This document shows positions 18,350 through 25,500 of a stretch of DNA of 64,000 bases, piece after piece. Position numbers and translations under genes: made by a program. Each line of letters starts with the position of its first letter. The stretch's first letter is position 1. Source of the stretch: Maricaulis sp034659015 (GTDB lineage: Bacteria; Pseudomonadota; Alphaproteobacteria; Caulobacterales; Maricaulaceae); assembly GCA_034659015.1 (NCBI GenBank), contig JAYEGL010000011.1:124001-188000 (forward strand), written 5' to 3'. The notes beneath the pieces are model-generated. The model had not been told where the DNA came from. It searched no databases and saw only the letters and a program-made list of their open reading frames with translations.

Positions 18350-19360
18350 TTGACGTCGTCCAAGACAACCCAGGCGATCTGGTTCCCCGATGCGGTCGAC
18401 GCGCAGAACCGGGCCGTGCGCCTGTGCCTGACGCCGCGCAGCGGGCTGGCCGATACGGCCTTCCTGGACGAGCGCTGGGACCGGTCGGGCTGCGAGACGC
18501 GCACCGTGCCGCTGGGCCAGGTGCCGCAGCCGGAGGCGCCGGCCGCGCCGGTCTTCATCTGGCATACGGCGTTTTGCTGCTCCACCCTGCTGGCGCGCTG
18601 CCTGGACCGGCCGGGCACGGCGCTGAGCCTGAAGGAACCGGCCGCCCTGATGGAGATCGCCAATATCAAGCGGCGCCAGGGGCAGGCCGTTTCCGATGCC
18701 TGGCTGAAACCGGTCGTCACGGCGCTGTGCCAACCCGTGGAGGGCGAGCATCACGCCGTCATCAAGCCGACCAATACGGTGAACAATCTGATCGGCGATG
18801 TGGCGCGGCTTTTCCCGGACAGCCGCCATCTCTTTTTGACCTCGCAGTTGCGCGCCTTCCTGATCTCCATCGCCAAGAAGGGCGAGGCCGGCCGCGCCTT
18901 TGCGCGCCGCCTGTTCACGATCTTCGCCATGGACGGCCATCCCGTCGCCCGCACCGATCCGCGGCAGTTGATGCAGATGTCGGACCTGCAGATCGCGGCG
19001 CTGGTCTGGCAGATGCAGGTCGCCGCCATGCTCGAGGCGGCGAAGCAGGGGCCGGCGGACCGCTTCGCCTCGATGGACGGGGATGTGTTCGTGGCGGATC
19101 CGGCGGGGGGGCTGGCCGCGGTGGACGGCTTCTTCGGTCTGGCGCTGGGCGAGGCGCATGTGACGGAGACGGCTTCAGGCCCGCTCTTCACCCGCGATGC
19201 CAAGGATACCGGCCAGGCCCACGGGCCCGACCGGCGCCGCGAAGAGGCCGAACGTATCGCCGATCAATTGGGGCCGGAACTCGACGCCATCGTCGATTGG
19301 AGTTACGGCCTGTTCCCGCAATCCCCGCGCGACGGGCGTCTGCCCAACGCGCTGGTCTAG
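18350..19360 (+). CDS. Sulfotransferase-like protein (P-loop, unusual)
   Basis: A 336-residue soluble protein. FIWHTAFCCSTLLARCLD occupies the place of the 5'-phosphosulfate loop of sulfotransferases, and VARLFPDSRHLFLTSQLRAFLISI resembles their 3'-phosphate-binding strand and helix (compare FP.AKFIHVVRDGRDVAAS in the paired sulfotransferases further on). The loop has HTAFCCST instead of the usual PRSGTT, so activity is uncertain. The most likely start is TTG at 18350, with GAGGAG upstream; a continuous open frame extends far upstream through the carbonic anhydrase gene but makes no sense there. Probably cotranscribed with the carbonic anhydrase. Confidence 0.72.
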   Translation: MTSSKTTQAIWFPDAVDAQNRAVRLCLTPRSGLADTAFLDERWDRSGCETRTVPLGQVPQPEAPAAPVFIWHTAFCCSTLLARCLDRPGTALSLKEPAALMEIANIKRRQGQAVSDAWLKPVVTALCQPVEGEHHAVIKPTNTVNNLIGDVARLFPDSRHLFLTSQLRAFLISIAKKGEAGRAFARRLFTIFAMDGHPVARTDPRQLMQMSDLQIAALVWQMQVAAMLEAAKQGPADRFASMDGDVFVADPAGGLAAVDGFFGLALGEAHVTETASGPLFTRDAKDTGQAHGPDRRREEAERIADQLGPELDAIVDWSYGLFPQSPRDGRLPNALV

Positions 19361-19420
19361 CGCCGGCCCGTTCCCGCAGAGGAGCGGCCGGCATTCACGA
19401 ACGTCGAAGGAAGACCGATC

Positions 19421-20428
19421 ATGAAACTCGCAACGCTCAAGTCGGACAGCCGTGACGGCCGTCTGGTCGTCGTCTCGAAGGATCTGGCCTGGTGTGCCGA
19501 TGCCACCCGCATCGCGCCGACCCTGCAGGCTGCCCTGGACGACTGGGAGCGATGCGAGGGCGAACTGCGCACGCTGGCCGACGAGCTGGAGCGCGAGACC
19601 ATTCCGCGCGAACGCTTCCACGAGCGCGAGGCGCTGTCGCCGCTGCCGCGCGCCTATCAGTGGGCCGACGGCTCGGCCTACGTCAATCACGTCGAACTGG
19701 TGCGCAAGGCGCGCGGCGCGGAAATGCCGGCCAGCTTCTGGACCGATCCGCTGATGTATCAGGGCGGCTCCGACGCCTTCCTCGCCCCGCGTGGCGATAT
19801 CCCGCTGGGCGATACCGCCTGGGGCTGCGACATGGAGGGCGAGGTGGCCGTGATCACCGGCGATGCGCCGATGGGCTGTTCCGAGGACGAGGCCGCCAGG
19901 GCGATCCGCCTGGTCATGCTGGTCAACGACGTCTCGCTGCGCGGCCTGATCCCGGCCGAGCTGGGCAAGGGGTTCGGCTTCTTCCAGTCCAAGCCGCCCA
20001 GCGCCTTCTCGCCGGTCGCCGTGACGCCGGACGAGCTGGGCGAGGCCTGGGACGGCCGCAAGCTGCACCTGCCGCTTCTGGTGAAATACAATGGCGAACC
20101 CTTCGGCAAGGCCGAGTGCGGCATCGACATGACCTTCGATTTCCCGCAGCTGGTCGCCCACCTGGCCAAGACGCGCCCGGTCACGGCCGGCACGATCGTC
20201 GGCTCGGGCACGGTGTCCAACAAGCTGGACGACGGCCCCGGCAAGCCGATCTCCGAAGGCGGGGTGGGCTATTCCTGCATCGCCGAGATCCGCATGATCG
20301 AGACGATCGAAAGCGGCGAACCGAAAACCCCCTTCATGAATTACGGCGACACGGTGCGCATCGAGATGAAGGACAAGGACGGCCACTCCATCTTCGGCGC
20401 CATCGAGCAGGACGTGGTGAAGGTGTAG
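19421..20428 (+). CDS. Fumarylacetoacetate hydrolase family protein
   Basis: A 335-residue protein of the FAH superfamily. GCDMEGEVAVITGD contains the family's acidic metal ligands, and KGFGFFQSKPPSAFSPVAVTPDELG plus GTIVGSGTVSN are characteristic of the two-domain bacterial members that hydrolyse fumarylacetoacetate or related 2-keto acids. No tyrosine catabolism genes lie beside it, so the natural substrate is open. ATG follows GAAGGA. Confidence 0.92.
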   Translation: MKLATLKSDSRDGRLVVVSKDLAWCADATRIAPTLQAALDDWERCEGELRTLADELERETIPRERFHEREALSPLPRAYQWADGSAYVNHVELVRKARGAEMPASFWTDPLMYQGGSDAFLAPRGDIPLGDTAWGCDMEGEVAVITGDAPMGCSEDEAARAIRLVMLVNDVSLRGLIPAELGKGFGFFQSKPPSAFSPVAVTPDELGEAWDGRKLHLPLLVKYNGEPFGKAECGIDMTFDFPQLVAHLAKTRPVTAGTIVGSGTVSNKLDDGPGKPISEGGVGYSCIAEIRMIETIESGEPKTPFMNYGDTVRIEMKDKDGHSIFGAIEQDVVKV

Positions 20429-20446
20429 GGGCTGTCCAAATCCCGC

Positions 20447-20612
20447 TGTCATCCCGGAAGGATGCCCGGCCTTGGGCCGGGCGGAAGTCCGGGACCCATA
20501 ATCCCGGTGTTTGCGTGGACGGCGCCGCTGTCGAGCCTGCTTTCGGCCCACAGCGAGCTTATGGGTCCCGGCTCTGCGCCCCGCTTTCGCGGGGCATTCG
20601 GCCGGGATGACA
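20447..20612 (+). repeat. Family I palindromic repeat, copy A
   Basis: Outer inverted ends TGTCATCCCGG and CCGGGATGACA. Each arm is about 54 bases and holds its own hairpin (GCCCGGCC/GGCCGGGC on the left, GCCCCGC/GCGGGGC on the right), then GGGACCCATAA on the left mirrored by TTATGGGTCCC on the right. The centre contains CCTGCTTTCGGC, shared with copy B and, in reverse orientation, with copies C and G. It begins 18 bases after the FAH gene stop and fills most of the 305-base gap before the next gene. Confidence 0.9.
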
Positions 20613-20733
20613 CATTAAGGGCGTTTGGAGCGGTGGCTCCCCCGCAAGCGGGGCGAGCCCTTGCCGCCCCCTTGAACCCGCTCGGGCCGCCGCCATATCC
20701 TTGCGTACACCGAAAGCAGACCGGGTAAGCGAC

Positions 20734-20997
20734 ATGGCGGGCGGTTGGACGCGCGACGGTGCGATTCAGGACCAGATCGACGATTCCACGAACGACGCCG
20801 TCGCCGCGGCACGGGCCAACCTGCCGACCGGCGAGGGCTCGGAATACTGCGTGGAATGCGGCGAGACGATCCCGCTGGCCCGCCGCCGGGCGCTGCCCGG
20901 CGCGCGCACCTGTATCGACTGCCAGTCCGGCCGCGATGCAAGCCGCCCGGCCGGCGGCATCAACCGCCGCGGCAGCAAGGACAGCCAGCTGCGGTAA
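20734..20997 (+). CDS. DksA/TraR-type C4 zinc finger protein
   Basis: An 87-residue protein. YCVECGETIPLARRRALPGARTCIDCQ is a classic DksA/TraR C4 zinc finger (two CXXC pairs), close to the short YbiI-like proteins. DksA relatives bind the RNA polymerase secondary channel, but this form lacks the long coiled coil and its action is unknown. ATG 20734 is chosen by homology; the upstream region has no strong ribosome binding site. The gene lies between family I repeat copies A and B. Confidence 0.87.
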   Translation: MAGGWTRDGAIQDQIDDSTNDAVAAARANLPTGEGSEYCVECGETIPLARRRALPGARTCIDCQSGRDASRPAGGINRRGSKDSQLR

Positions 20998-21024
20998 GAG
21001 AGGTCAGCGCCTCTTTCCTCCCAT

Positions 21025-21141
21025 TGTCATCCCGGTGCTTGTCCGGCTGCCTCAACCATCGCGCCTGCTTTCGGCAAAGACCGGCGCGTATGGGTCCCGG
21101 ACTTGCGCCCCGCCTGCGCGGGGCATCCATCCGGGATGACA
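21025..21141 (+). repeat. Family I palindromic repeat, copy B (shortened left arm)
   Basis: Right arm is complete (TATGGGTCCCGG, hairpin GCCCCGC/GCGGGGC, CCGGGATGACA). The left arm keeps TGTCATCCCGG but loses the internal hairpin and the GGGACCCATA box. The shared centre CCTGCTTTCGGC is present. It begins 27 bases after the zinc finger gene and ends 30 bases before the GIY-YIG start. Confidence 0.85.
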
Positions 21142-21152
21142 AAGGAGGTTCT

Positions 21153-21167
21153 GCAATTTATAATTGC
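21153..21167 (+). promoter_or_regulatory. Small hairpin between ribosome binding site and start of the GIY-YIG gene
   Basis: GCAATT TAT AATTGC, a perfect six-base stem with three-base loop. It lies between GGAGG (21144-21148) and the ATG at 21172. The linear spacing is 23 bases; folding the hairpin would leave about 8, a normal spacing. The functional reading is an inference. Confidence 0.45.
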
Positions 21168-21171
21168 GCTT

Positions 21172-21507
21172 ATGGATGGCTGCTACTTCGTTTACCTGCT
21201 GGCCTCGCGAAAACACGGAACGCTCTACTGCGGCGTGACCAATTCGCTTGTGCGCCGGGTCTTCGAGCACAAGACCCGGCAGGTTCCCGGCTTTACCACG
21301 AAATACGGTGTGGACCGGCTCGTCTGGTACGAGCCCCACCATGACATCAACGAAGCCATCGCGCGCGAGAAGCGTATCAAGCGCTGGCGGCGTCAGTGGA
21401 AGATCAATCTGATCGAGAAAGACAATCCCGACTGGAACGATCTCCATGCCGGGCTCGGCGGGGTCGACCCGGCGGCGCTGGCGCCGAAGCATCTGCGCAA
21501 TTGGTAG
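21172..21507 (+). CDS. GIY-YIG domain protein (COG2827/UPF0213 type)
   Basis: A 111-residue single-domain GIY-YIG protein. The core is FVYLLASRKHGTLYCGVTNSLVRRVFEHK, with Y-V-Y/L-Y-C-G in the place of GIY-YIG, the catalytic Arg (VRRVFEH) and a C-terminal KRIKRWRRQWK basic stretch plus IEKDNPDWNDL. Proteins of this group are predicted nucleases of unknown role. ATG 21172 is chosen because the family starts directly before the first beta strand; an open frame continues upstream into repeat copy B and is not part of the protein. The gene is tightly framed by family I repeats B and C in what looks like one unit. Confidence 0.9.
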   Translation: MDGCYFVYLLASRKHGTLYCGVTNSLVRRVFEHKTRQVPGFTTKYGVDRLVWYEPHHDINEAIAREKRIKRWRRQWKINLIEKDNPDWNDLHAGLGGVDPAALAPKHLRNW

Positions 21508-21519
21508 AGCGAAAGCACC

Positions 21520-21701
21520 TGTCATCCCGGCCGGATGGCCTGCGAAGGCAGGCCGCAGGGCCGGGACCTATACGCTCGCTGCCTGCCGAAAGCAGGCTCG
21601 GTATCGGCGACATTCCATCCGACACCCGTGTTTATGGGGCCCCGACTTGCGCCCTCCCGGCCCTGAGCCGGGACTGGGCCGGGCATCCATCCGGGATGAC
21701 A
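21520..21701 (+). repeat. Family I palindromic repeat, copy C
   Basis: Ends TGTCATCCCGG and CCGGGATGACA, inner hairpin GGCCTGC/GCAGGCC on the left arm, central GCCGAAAGCAGGCTC (reverse complement of the centre of copies A and B), and a longer right-arm hairpin. It begins 12 bases after the GIY-YIG stop and ends 17 bases before the stop of hspQ on the other strand. Confidence 0.9.
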
Positions 21702-21718
21702 GCGCGTTCAATTCAGCC

Positions 21719-22090
21719 TCAGTGCGCCTGATCCGGACCGTCGCGCAGGGTGTAGCGTTCGCCGTCGAAACCCTCGAAGGCCTCCGGGACCTGCGGGTGG
21801 CTGACCGGTCCGTTTTCGGCGTCGGGGACCAGATTGCCCTCCGAGACATAGGCGCCGTAATAGCTGTCCTCGTTTTCCGCGAGGAGATGGTAGAAGGGCT
21901 GGTCCTTGGACGGGCGGATATCCTCGGGAATGGACTGGTACCATTCCTCGGTATTGGCGAATTCCGGATCCACGTCGACCACCACGCCCCGAAAGGGGAA
22001 GAGGCGGTGACGAACCACATCGCCGAGACCGAATCTGGCGTGGCGAATGACCATGTGCGTACTCTGACTCGTATCCACTAACGTGTTCAT
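21719..22090 (-). CDS. hspQ: Heat shock protein HspQ
   Basis: A protein of 123 residues of the HspQ/YccV family. The diagnostic stretch is FGLGDVVRHRLFPFRGVVVDVDPEFANTEEWY, followed by QPFYHLLAENEDSYYGAYVSEGNLVPD. HspQ is known in enterobacteria as a hemimethylated-DNA-binding protein and specificity enhancer of Lon. ATG 22090 (MNTLVD) is chosen; a TTG at 22099 and an ATG at 22045 are alternatives. Divergent from the exopolyphosphatase gene. Confidence 0.93.
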   Translation of the reverse strand: MNTLVDTSQSTHMVIRHARFGLGDVVRHRLFPFRGVVVDVDPEFANTEEWYQSIPEDIRPSKDQPFYHLLAENEDSYYGAYVSEGNLVPDAENGPVSHPQVPEAFEGFDGERYTLRDGPDQAH

Positions 22091-22220
22091 GCCGCCCAAT
22101 ATGGGGCGTTGCGGGCAATAAGCTACGAAAACGGCGGCGATGCGTCACGCATCCTTGCAGGTGCCGGCAAGGCAGGTATTCTGATTCCGAAACGGTATCA
22201 GGCCGATTCGTGCCGCGCCT

Positions 22221-22239
22221 CCGGATGTCGAACATCCGG
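22221..22239 (+). other. Perfect hairpin in the leader of the exopolyphosphatase gene
   Basis: CCGGATGT CGA ACATCCGG, an eight-base perfect stem with a three-base loop, followed by GGGTTTCCCGTCCGGG. It lies 47 bases upstream of the start at 22286 and has no long T run, so it is not a standard terminator. It could be an operator or a leader structure. Confidence 0.4.
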
Positions 22240-22285
22240 GTTTCCCGTCCGGGACATGGCCGCGCCGAACGGCGAGAGGACAATC

Positions 22286-23407
22286 ATGGCGGAGCCATCG
22301 CCCGGGGAAACCGGGAAGGTCGCCGCCGGACGCAAGCGGAACCGGCGCAAACGGGCGCCGTCTCCGGTGTACGGCGCGATCGATCTGGGTACGAATAACT
22401 GCCGCATGCTGCTGGCGCACAGGACCGGCAGCGGGTTTCAGGTCATCGATGCCTTCTCCCGCGTCGTCCGGCTTGGCGAGGGTGTGGCCGCGGAGGGCAA
22501 TCTGTCCGCCGAGGCCATGGACCGGGCCGTCGAGGCGCTCAAGGTCTGCGCCGGCAAGATCCGGCGTCACAAGGCGATCAAATACCGCTCCATCGCCACC
22601 CAGGCCTGCCGCATGGCCGGAAACGGCGCGGAATTCCTCGATCGTGTGCGCACGGAAACCGGTCTGGAATTCGACATGATCTCGCCGGAGGAAGAGGCGC
22701 GCCTGGCCGTGCATGGCTGTGTCGACCTTCTGGACCCGGACAAGGATGCCGCCCTGGTCATCGATATCGGCGGCGGCTCGACAGAGCTCTCCTGGGTCGA
22801 TCTGGCCGAATGGCGCAAGCGCGGCGGACCGGAAAGCGGCGGCCGTCCGCCGATGAAATCCTGGACCTCCACGCCGGTCGGTGTCGTCACCCTGTCGGAA
22901 CGCTTTCCCGAGCGCGAGGATCGCGAGGCCTGGTATAACGACATGAAGGCCTATGCGGCCCAGCTGATGAAGACGCCGCGCGGCGCCCGGGCCATGCGTC
23001 CGGTGTTCGAGGCGGGGCGGGGCCATCTGGTCGGGACGTCGGGCACGGTCACTTCCATGGCCGGCGTGCATCTGCGCCTGCCGCGCTATGACCGCTCGCG
23101 TGTCGACGGTCTGTGGATGAGCGGCGAGGAGGCGCTGGCCGCCTGCGCGCATCTGCGCGAGCTCGATGTGGCCGGCCGGGCGCTGGAGCCGACGATCGGC
23201 GCAGACCGCGCCGAGCTTGTGCTCGCGGGCTGTGCGATCTACGAGGCGGTGGCGGAGGCTTGGCCTGCCGACCGGTTGCGCGTGGGCGACCGGGGCCTGC
23301 GCGAAGGCATGCTGCTCAACCTGATGCGCAAATCGCGCAAACGGCGGCGCAAGCGCCGGCGCGGCGGCCAGGGCGAGGATGCCGGCGGAACGGGAAGCGA
23401 CACATGA
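22286..23407 (+). CDS. ppx: Exopolyphosphatase / guanosine pentaphosphatase (Ppx/GppA family)
   Basis: A 373-residue member of the Ppx/GppA family in the actin-like ATPase superfamily. AIDLGTNNCRMLLA is the phosphate 1 loop, VIDIGGGSTELSW the phosphate 2 motif and VGTSGTVTSMAG a later core motif. It hydrolyses polyphosphate and/or pppGpp. The N-terminal 28 residues and the C-terminus (RKSRKRRRKRRRGG) are highly basic, which may bind RNA or polyphosphate. ATG 22286 has GAGAGGA upstream. Its stop overlaps the rlmE start. Confidence 0.92.
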   Translation: MAEPSPGETGKVAAGRKRNRRKRAPSPVYGAIDLGTNNCRMLLAHRTGSGFQVIDAFSRVVRLGEGVAAEGNLSAEAMDRAVEALKVCAGKIRRHKAIKYRSIATQACRMAGNGAEFLDRVRTETGLEFDMISPEEEARLAVHGCVDLLDPDKDAALVIDIGGGSTELSWVDLAEWRKRGGPESGGRPPMKSWTSTPVGVVTLSERFPEREDREAWYNDMKAYAAQLMKTPRGARAMRPVFEAGRGHLVGTSGTVTSMAGVHLRLPRYDRSRVDGLWMSGEEALAACAHLRELDVAGRALEPTIGADRAELVLAGCAIYEAVAEAWPADRLRVGDRGLREGMLLNLMRKSRKRRRKRRRGGQGEDAGGTGSDT

Positions 23408-24156
23408 GCGACGACGACAGCGAGAATGCCTCCGGCGACGGCAAGCGCCGGCGCCGCCGCTCCGGCCCGGTGACCAAGGGCGGCGATGCGCGCGCGGCCA
23501 AGCAGATGTTCGAGCGCGTGAAGACCGCCCGCGGCCGCAAGTCCTCCTCGACGCGCTGGCTGCAGCGCCAGCTCAACGACCCTTATGTGAAAAAGGCCCA
23601 GATGGAGGGCTATCGCTCGCGTGCGGCCTACAAGCTCTTGCAGCTGGACGAGAAATTCCATCTCCTGCGCCCCGGCATGCGGATCGTCGATCTCGGCTCG
23701 GCGCCGGGCGGCTGGGTGCAGGTGGCGCTCAAGAAGGAGGCGGCCGAAGTGGTCGGGATCGACCTTCTGGAGATCGAGCCCATTGCCGGCGCCACCCTGC
23801 TGCAGCACGATTTCACCGAGGACGATGCGCCGGATCTGGTCAAGGCCGAGATGGGCGGTCCCGCCGATGCGGTGATCTCCGACCTCGCGCCCTGGACCAC
23901 CGGCCACAAGAAGACCGACCATCTGCGCATCGTCGCCCTGGTCGAACTGGCGGCCCATTTCGCCCTGGAAACCCTCAAGCCCGGCGGCTTCTTCATCGCC
24001 AAGGTCTTCCAGGGCGGTGCCGAGGGCGAACTGCTGGATCTCCTCAAGGCGAATTTCGACAAGGTCCGCCACTTCAAGCCCGACGCCAGCCGCAGCGAAA
24101 GCGCGGAGACCTTCGTCATCGCGACGGGGTTCAGGGGCGCGCGCGGCGCGGATTGA
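23404..24156 (+). CDS. rlmE: 23S rRNA (uridine-2552-2'-O)-methyltransferase RlmE (FtsJ/RrmJ)
   Basis: A 250-residue SAM-dependent methyltransferase. YRSRAAYKLLQLDEKF holds the first catalytic Lys, DLGSAPGGWVQVA is the SAM site, SDLAPWTTGHKKTDH holds the catalytic Asp and GGFFIAKVFQGGAEGEL the second Lys and Glu of the K-D-K-E tetrad. It methylates the A loop of 23S rRNA. A basic N-terminal extension of about 45 residues precedes the family core. The ATG overlaps the ppx stop by four bases, so the two genes form an operon; the same pairing is common in alphaproteobacteria. Confidence 0.94.
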   Translation: MSDDDSENASGDGKRRRRRSGPVTKGGDARAAKQMFERVKTARGRKSSSTRWLQRQLNDPYVKKAQMEGYRSRAAYKLLQLDEKFHLLRPGMRIVDLGSAPGGWVQVALKKEAAEVVGIDLLEIEPIAGATLLQHDFTEDDAPDLVKAEMGGPADAVISDLAPWTTGHKKTDHLRIVALVELAAHFALETLKPGGFFIAKVFQGGAEGELLDLLKANFDKVRHFKPDASRSESAETFVIATGFRGARGAD

Positions 24157-24646
24157 TAGGCGTGCATCTCCGTCTGCCGGTCGGCATCGGAGGTATCGGG
24201 CATTGCAGACGATCCGCCGGGAAGGTCTGGAATAAAGGGTATTCGAGAGGTCCCGAGGGATCGTCTGCAACCCGGTGAAGCGGATTAAGCCGCGGCCCGT
24301 ACGGGAGCCGCGTCAGCGCCACCCGGTCCGAAACGCCTGTGCACCGGCGGGGTCGGACCGTGGGGTGATTATGCGCGGTGTTGGCGGGGTGGGGATAAAT
24401 CCCCGGGTCTTTCTGAGTGAATTCTTCGTTTCACACGATTTTTCCCGGCCGAAAGCCCGGCCCCGAGCCGGGCGGAGAGCCGGGATCTACGGGGATATCC
24501 TCAAACAATGTGTGTCCGGTCGGTCCCGGCTCTGCGTCCCGCTTTCGCGGGACATCCGGCCGGGAAAAATGTGGAGACACCGTGTGAACGAAGTTGGAGG
24601 GGGTGCCTATGCGTGGCAGCCGGCTCGTTAGCGTGAGCTTGTTCGG
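24157..24646. other. Gene-free structured stretch of about 490 bases
   Basis: No convincing coding region was seen. It holds three dyads: GCAGACGATCC (24205-24215) with its perfect complement GGATCGTCTGC (24258-24268); CGGTCCG (24324-24330) with CGGACCG (24354-24360); and the divergent family I repeat copy D. None ends in a T run, so these are not simple terminators. A structured RNA cannot be excluded. Confidence 0.5.
24424..24593 (+). repeat. Family I-like palindrome, copy D with altered ends
   Basis: The core matches family I (hairpins GCCCGGC/GCCGGGC and GTCCCGC/GCGGGAC, CCGGGATCTAC and GGTCCCGGCTC boxes). The ends read ATTTTTCCCGGCC and GGCCGGGAAAAAT instead of TGTCATCCCGG/CCGGGATGACA, so both arms changed together. 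An outer pair, CTTCGTTTCACACG (24424-24437) and CGTGTGAACGAAG (24581-24593), lengthens the stem. Confidence 0.8.
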
Positions 24647-25082
24647 TCACTCAATAAACACCCGACGCTTCACCACCGGTTTATTGGATTGGGATTCAAC
24701 GACTTTGAAGTCAATATATGCTCCGTCCTGCGGACCAGAGCGAAAAACGATGTGTGTGCGATGTCGGCCACTCTCGTCCGGCACCATCACATAGCGTCCC
24801 CCCATTCGGGCCGCTTTCGATCCAATTTCCGTGAGTTTCGTGAGGGTCCCAATCCGCTCCCTCGATTTTGAACTTCAAATGATATGATGCTCCGCTGATG
24901 CGCGGTTTGTAGCGGACTAGGGTTCCTCTGTGCCAGGCTGCGACCGGCTTGGATATGATTTCGAGGCGCTCTTCTTCAGCTTCTCTCTGGCGGTTTCGGT
25001 CGCTCCTGATTTGCCAGCCCAGAGCGATCGCAGCGGTTATCGCACCGAACCAGGCAGCGGCGATGGTAAGAAGGTCGAACAT
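24647..25082 (-). pseudogene. Membrane-anchored small protein of unknown function, frameshifted
   Basis: From ATG 25082 the frame encodes one N-terminal membrane helix (LLTIAAAWFGAITAAIALGW), a charged coil (RNRQREAEEERLEI) and a beta-rich part. At a run of six G (C6 on the + strand, 24798-24803) the frame goes off into a short unrelated tail ending at 24711. Dropping one G restores a sensible continuation (GGRYVMVPDESGRHRTH...VVKRRVFIE) to a TGA at 24647-24649, giving 144 residues. This is either a real frameshift, a sequencing error in the homopolymer or phase variation. No family is recognised. The region is less GC-rich than its surroundings. Confidence 0.65.
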
Positions 25083-25173
25083 CGAAATCTATTCAGATCT
25101 AGTGCGAGTTCTTTTAGGGAGCGGCCGAACATACAACTGGCGTTGTGCCGAGGACAGACGCGTACGCGAGCGG

Positions 25174-25500
25174 CTAGATATTCTTTCCCGATCCAAGCCT
25201 GCGCGGCAAATCCGACCGCGTATGGATAAAGTCCACGATAACGACAGCCGCTGGATCTTCGATGAAGACGATGAAATGCTCGCCGGCACGCACGAAGCGC
25301 AGATCCTCGGGCATGTCCGGATCGACCAGCCGGCGGCAGCTTTGCGTGAGCACCGTACCTTCGGTGACCCCGTTGCAGCGCGCGATCAGGTCGGCTTCAT
25401 AGGCGTCCGCCTGGCGCGGGCCGAATGTGTCCAAGGTCCAGCGGGCGATGTCGTTGAGCGAGGCTTCCGCCTGCCGCGTCAGGCGCCACGTCTTGGACAC
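25174..25500 (-). CDS. parE: ParE/RelE-family toxin
   Basis: A 108-residue protein with the RelE/ParE fold pattern: WRLTRQAEASLNDIARWTLDTFGPRQADAYEADL at the N-terminus and LRFVRAGEHFIVFIED...VVIVDFIHTRSDLPRRL at the C-terminus. ParE toxins poison DNA gyrase; related RelE toxins cut mRNA, and the sequence alone favours ParE because of the ParD partner. The start is GTG at 25500, overlapping the parD stop by one base (TAGTG). Confidence 0.9.
   Translation of the reverse strand: MSKTWRLTRQAEASLNDIARWTLDTFGPRQADAYEADLIARCNGVTEGTVLTQSCRRLVDPDMPEDLRFVRAGEHFIVFIEDPAAVVIVDFIHTRSDLPRRLGSGKNI

Noticed and set aside
20447..21701. CRISPR array
   Set aside because: The repeats are long, inverted, unevenly spaced and separated by genes; no cas genes are present.
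21568..22020. Open frame in repeat C running into hspQ
   Set aside because: The N-terminal part translates the palindrome; hspQ in another frame has clear family features.
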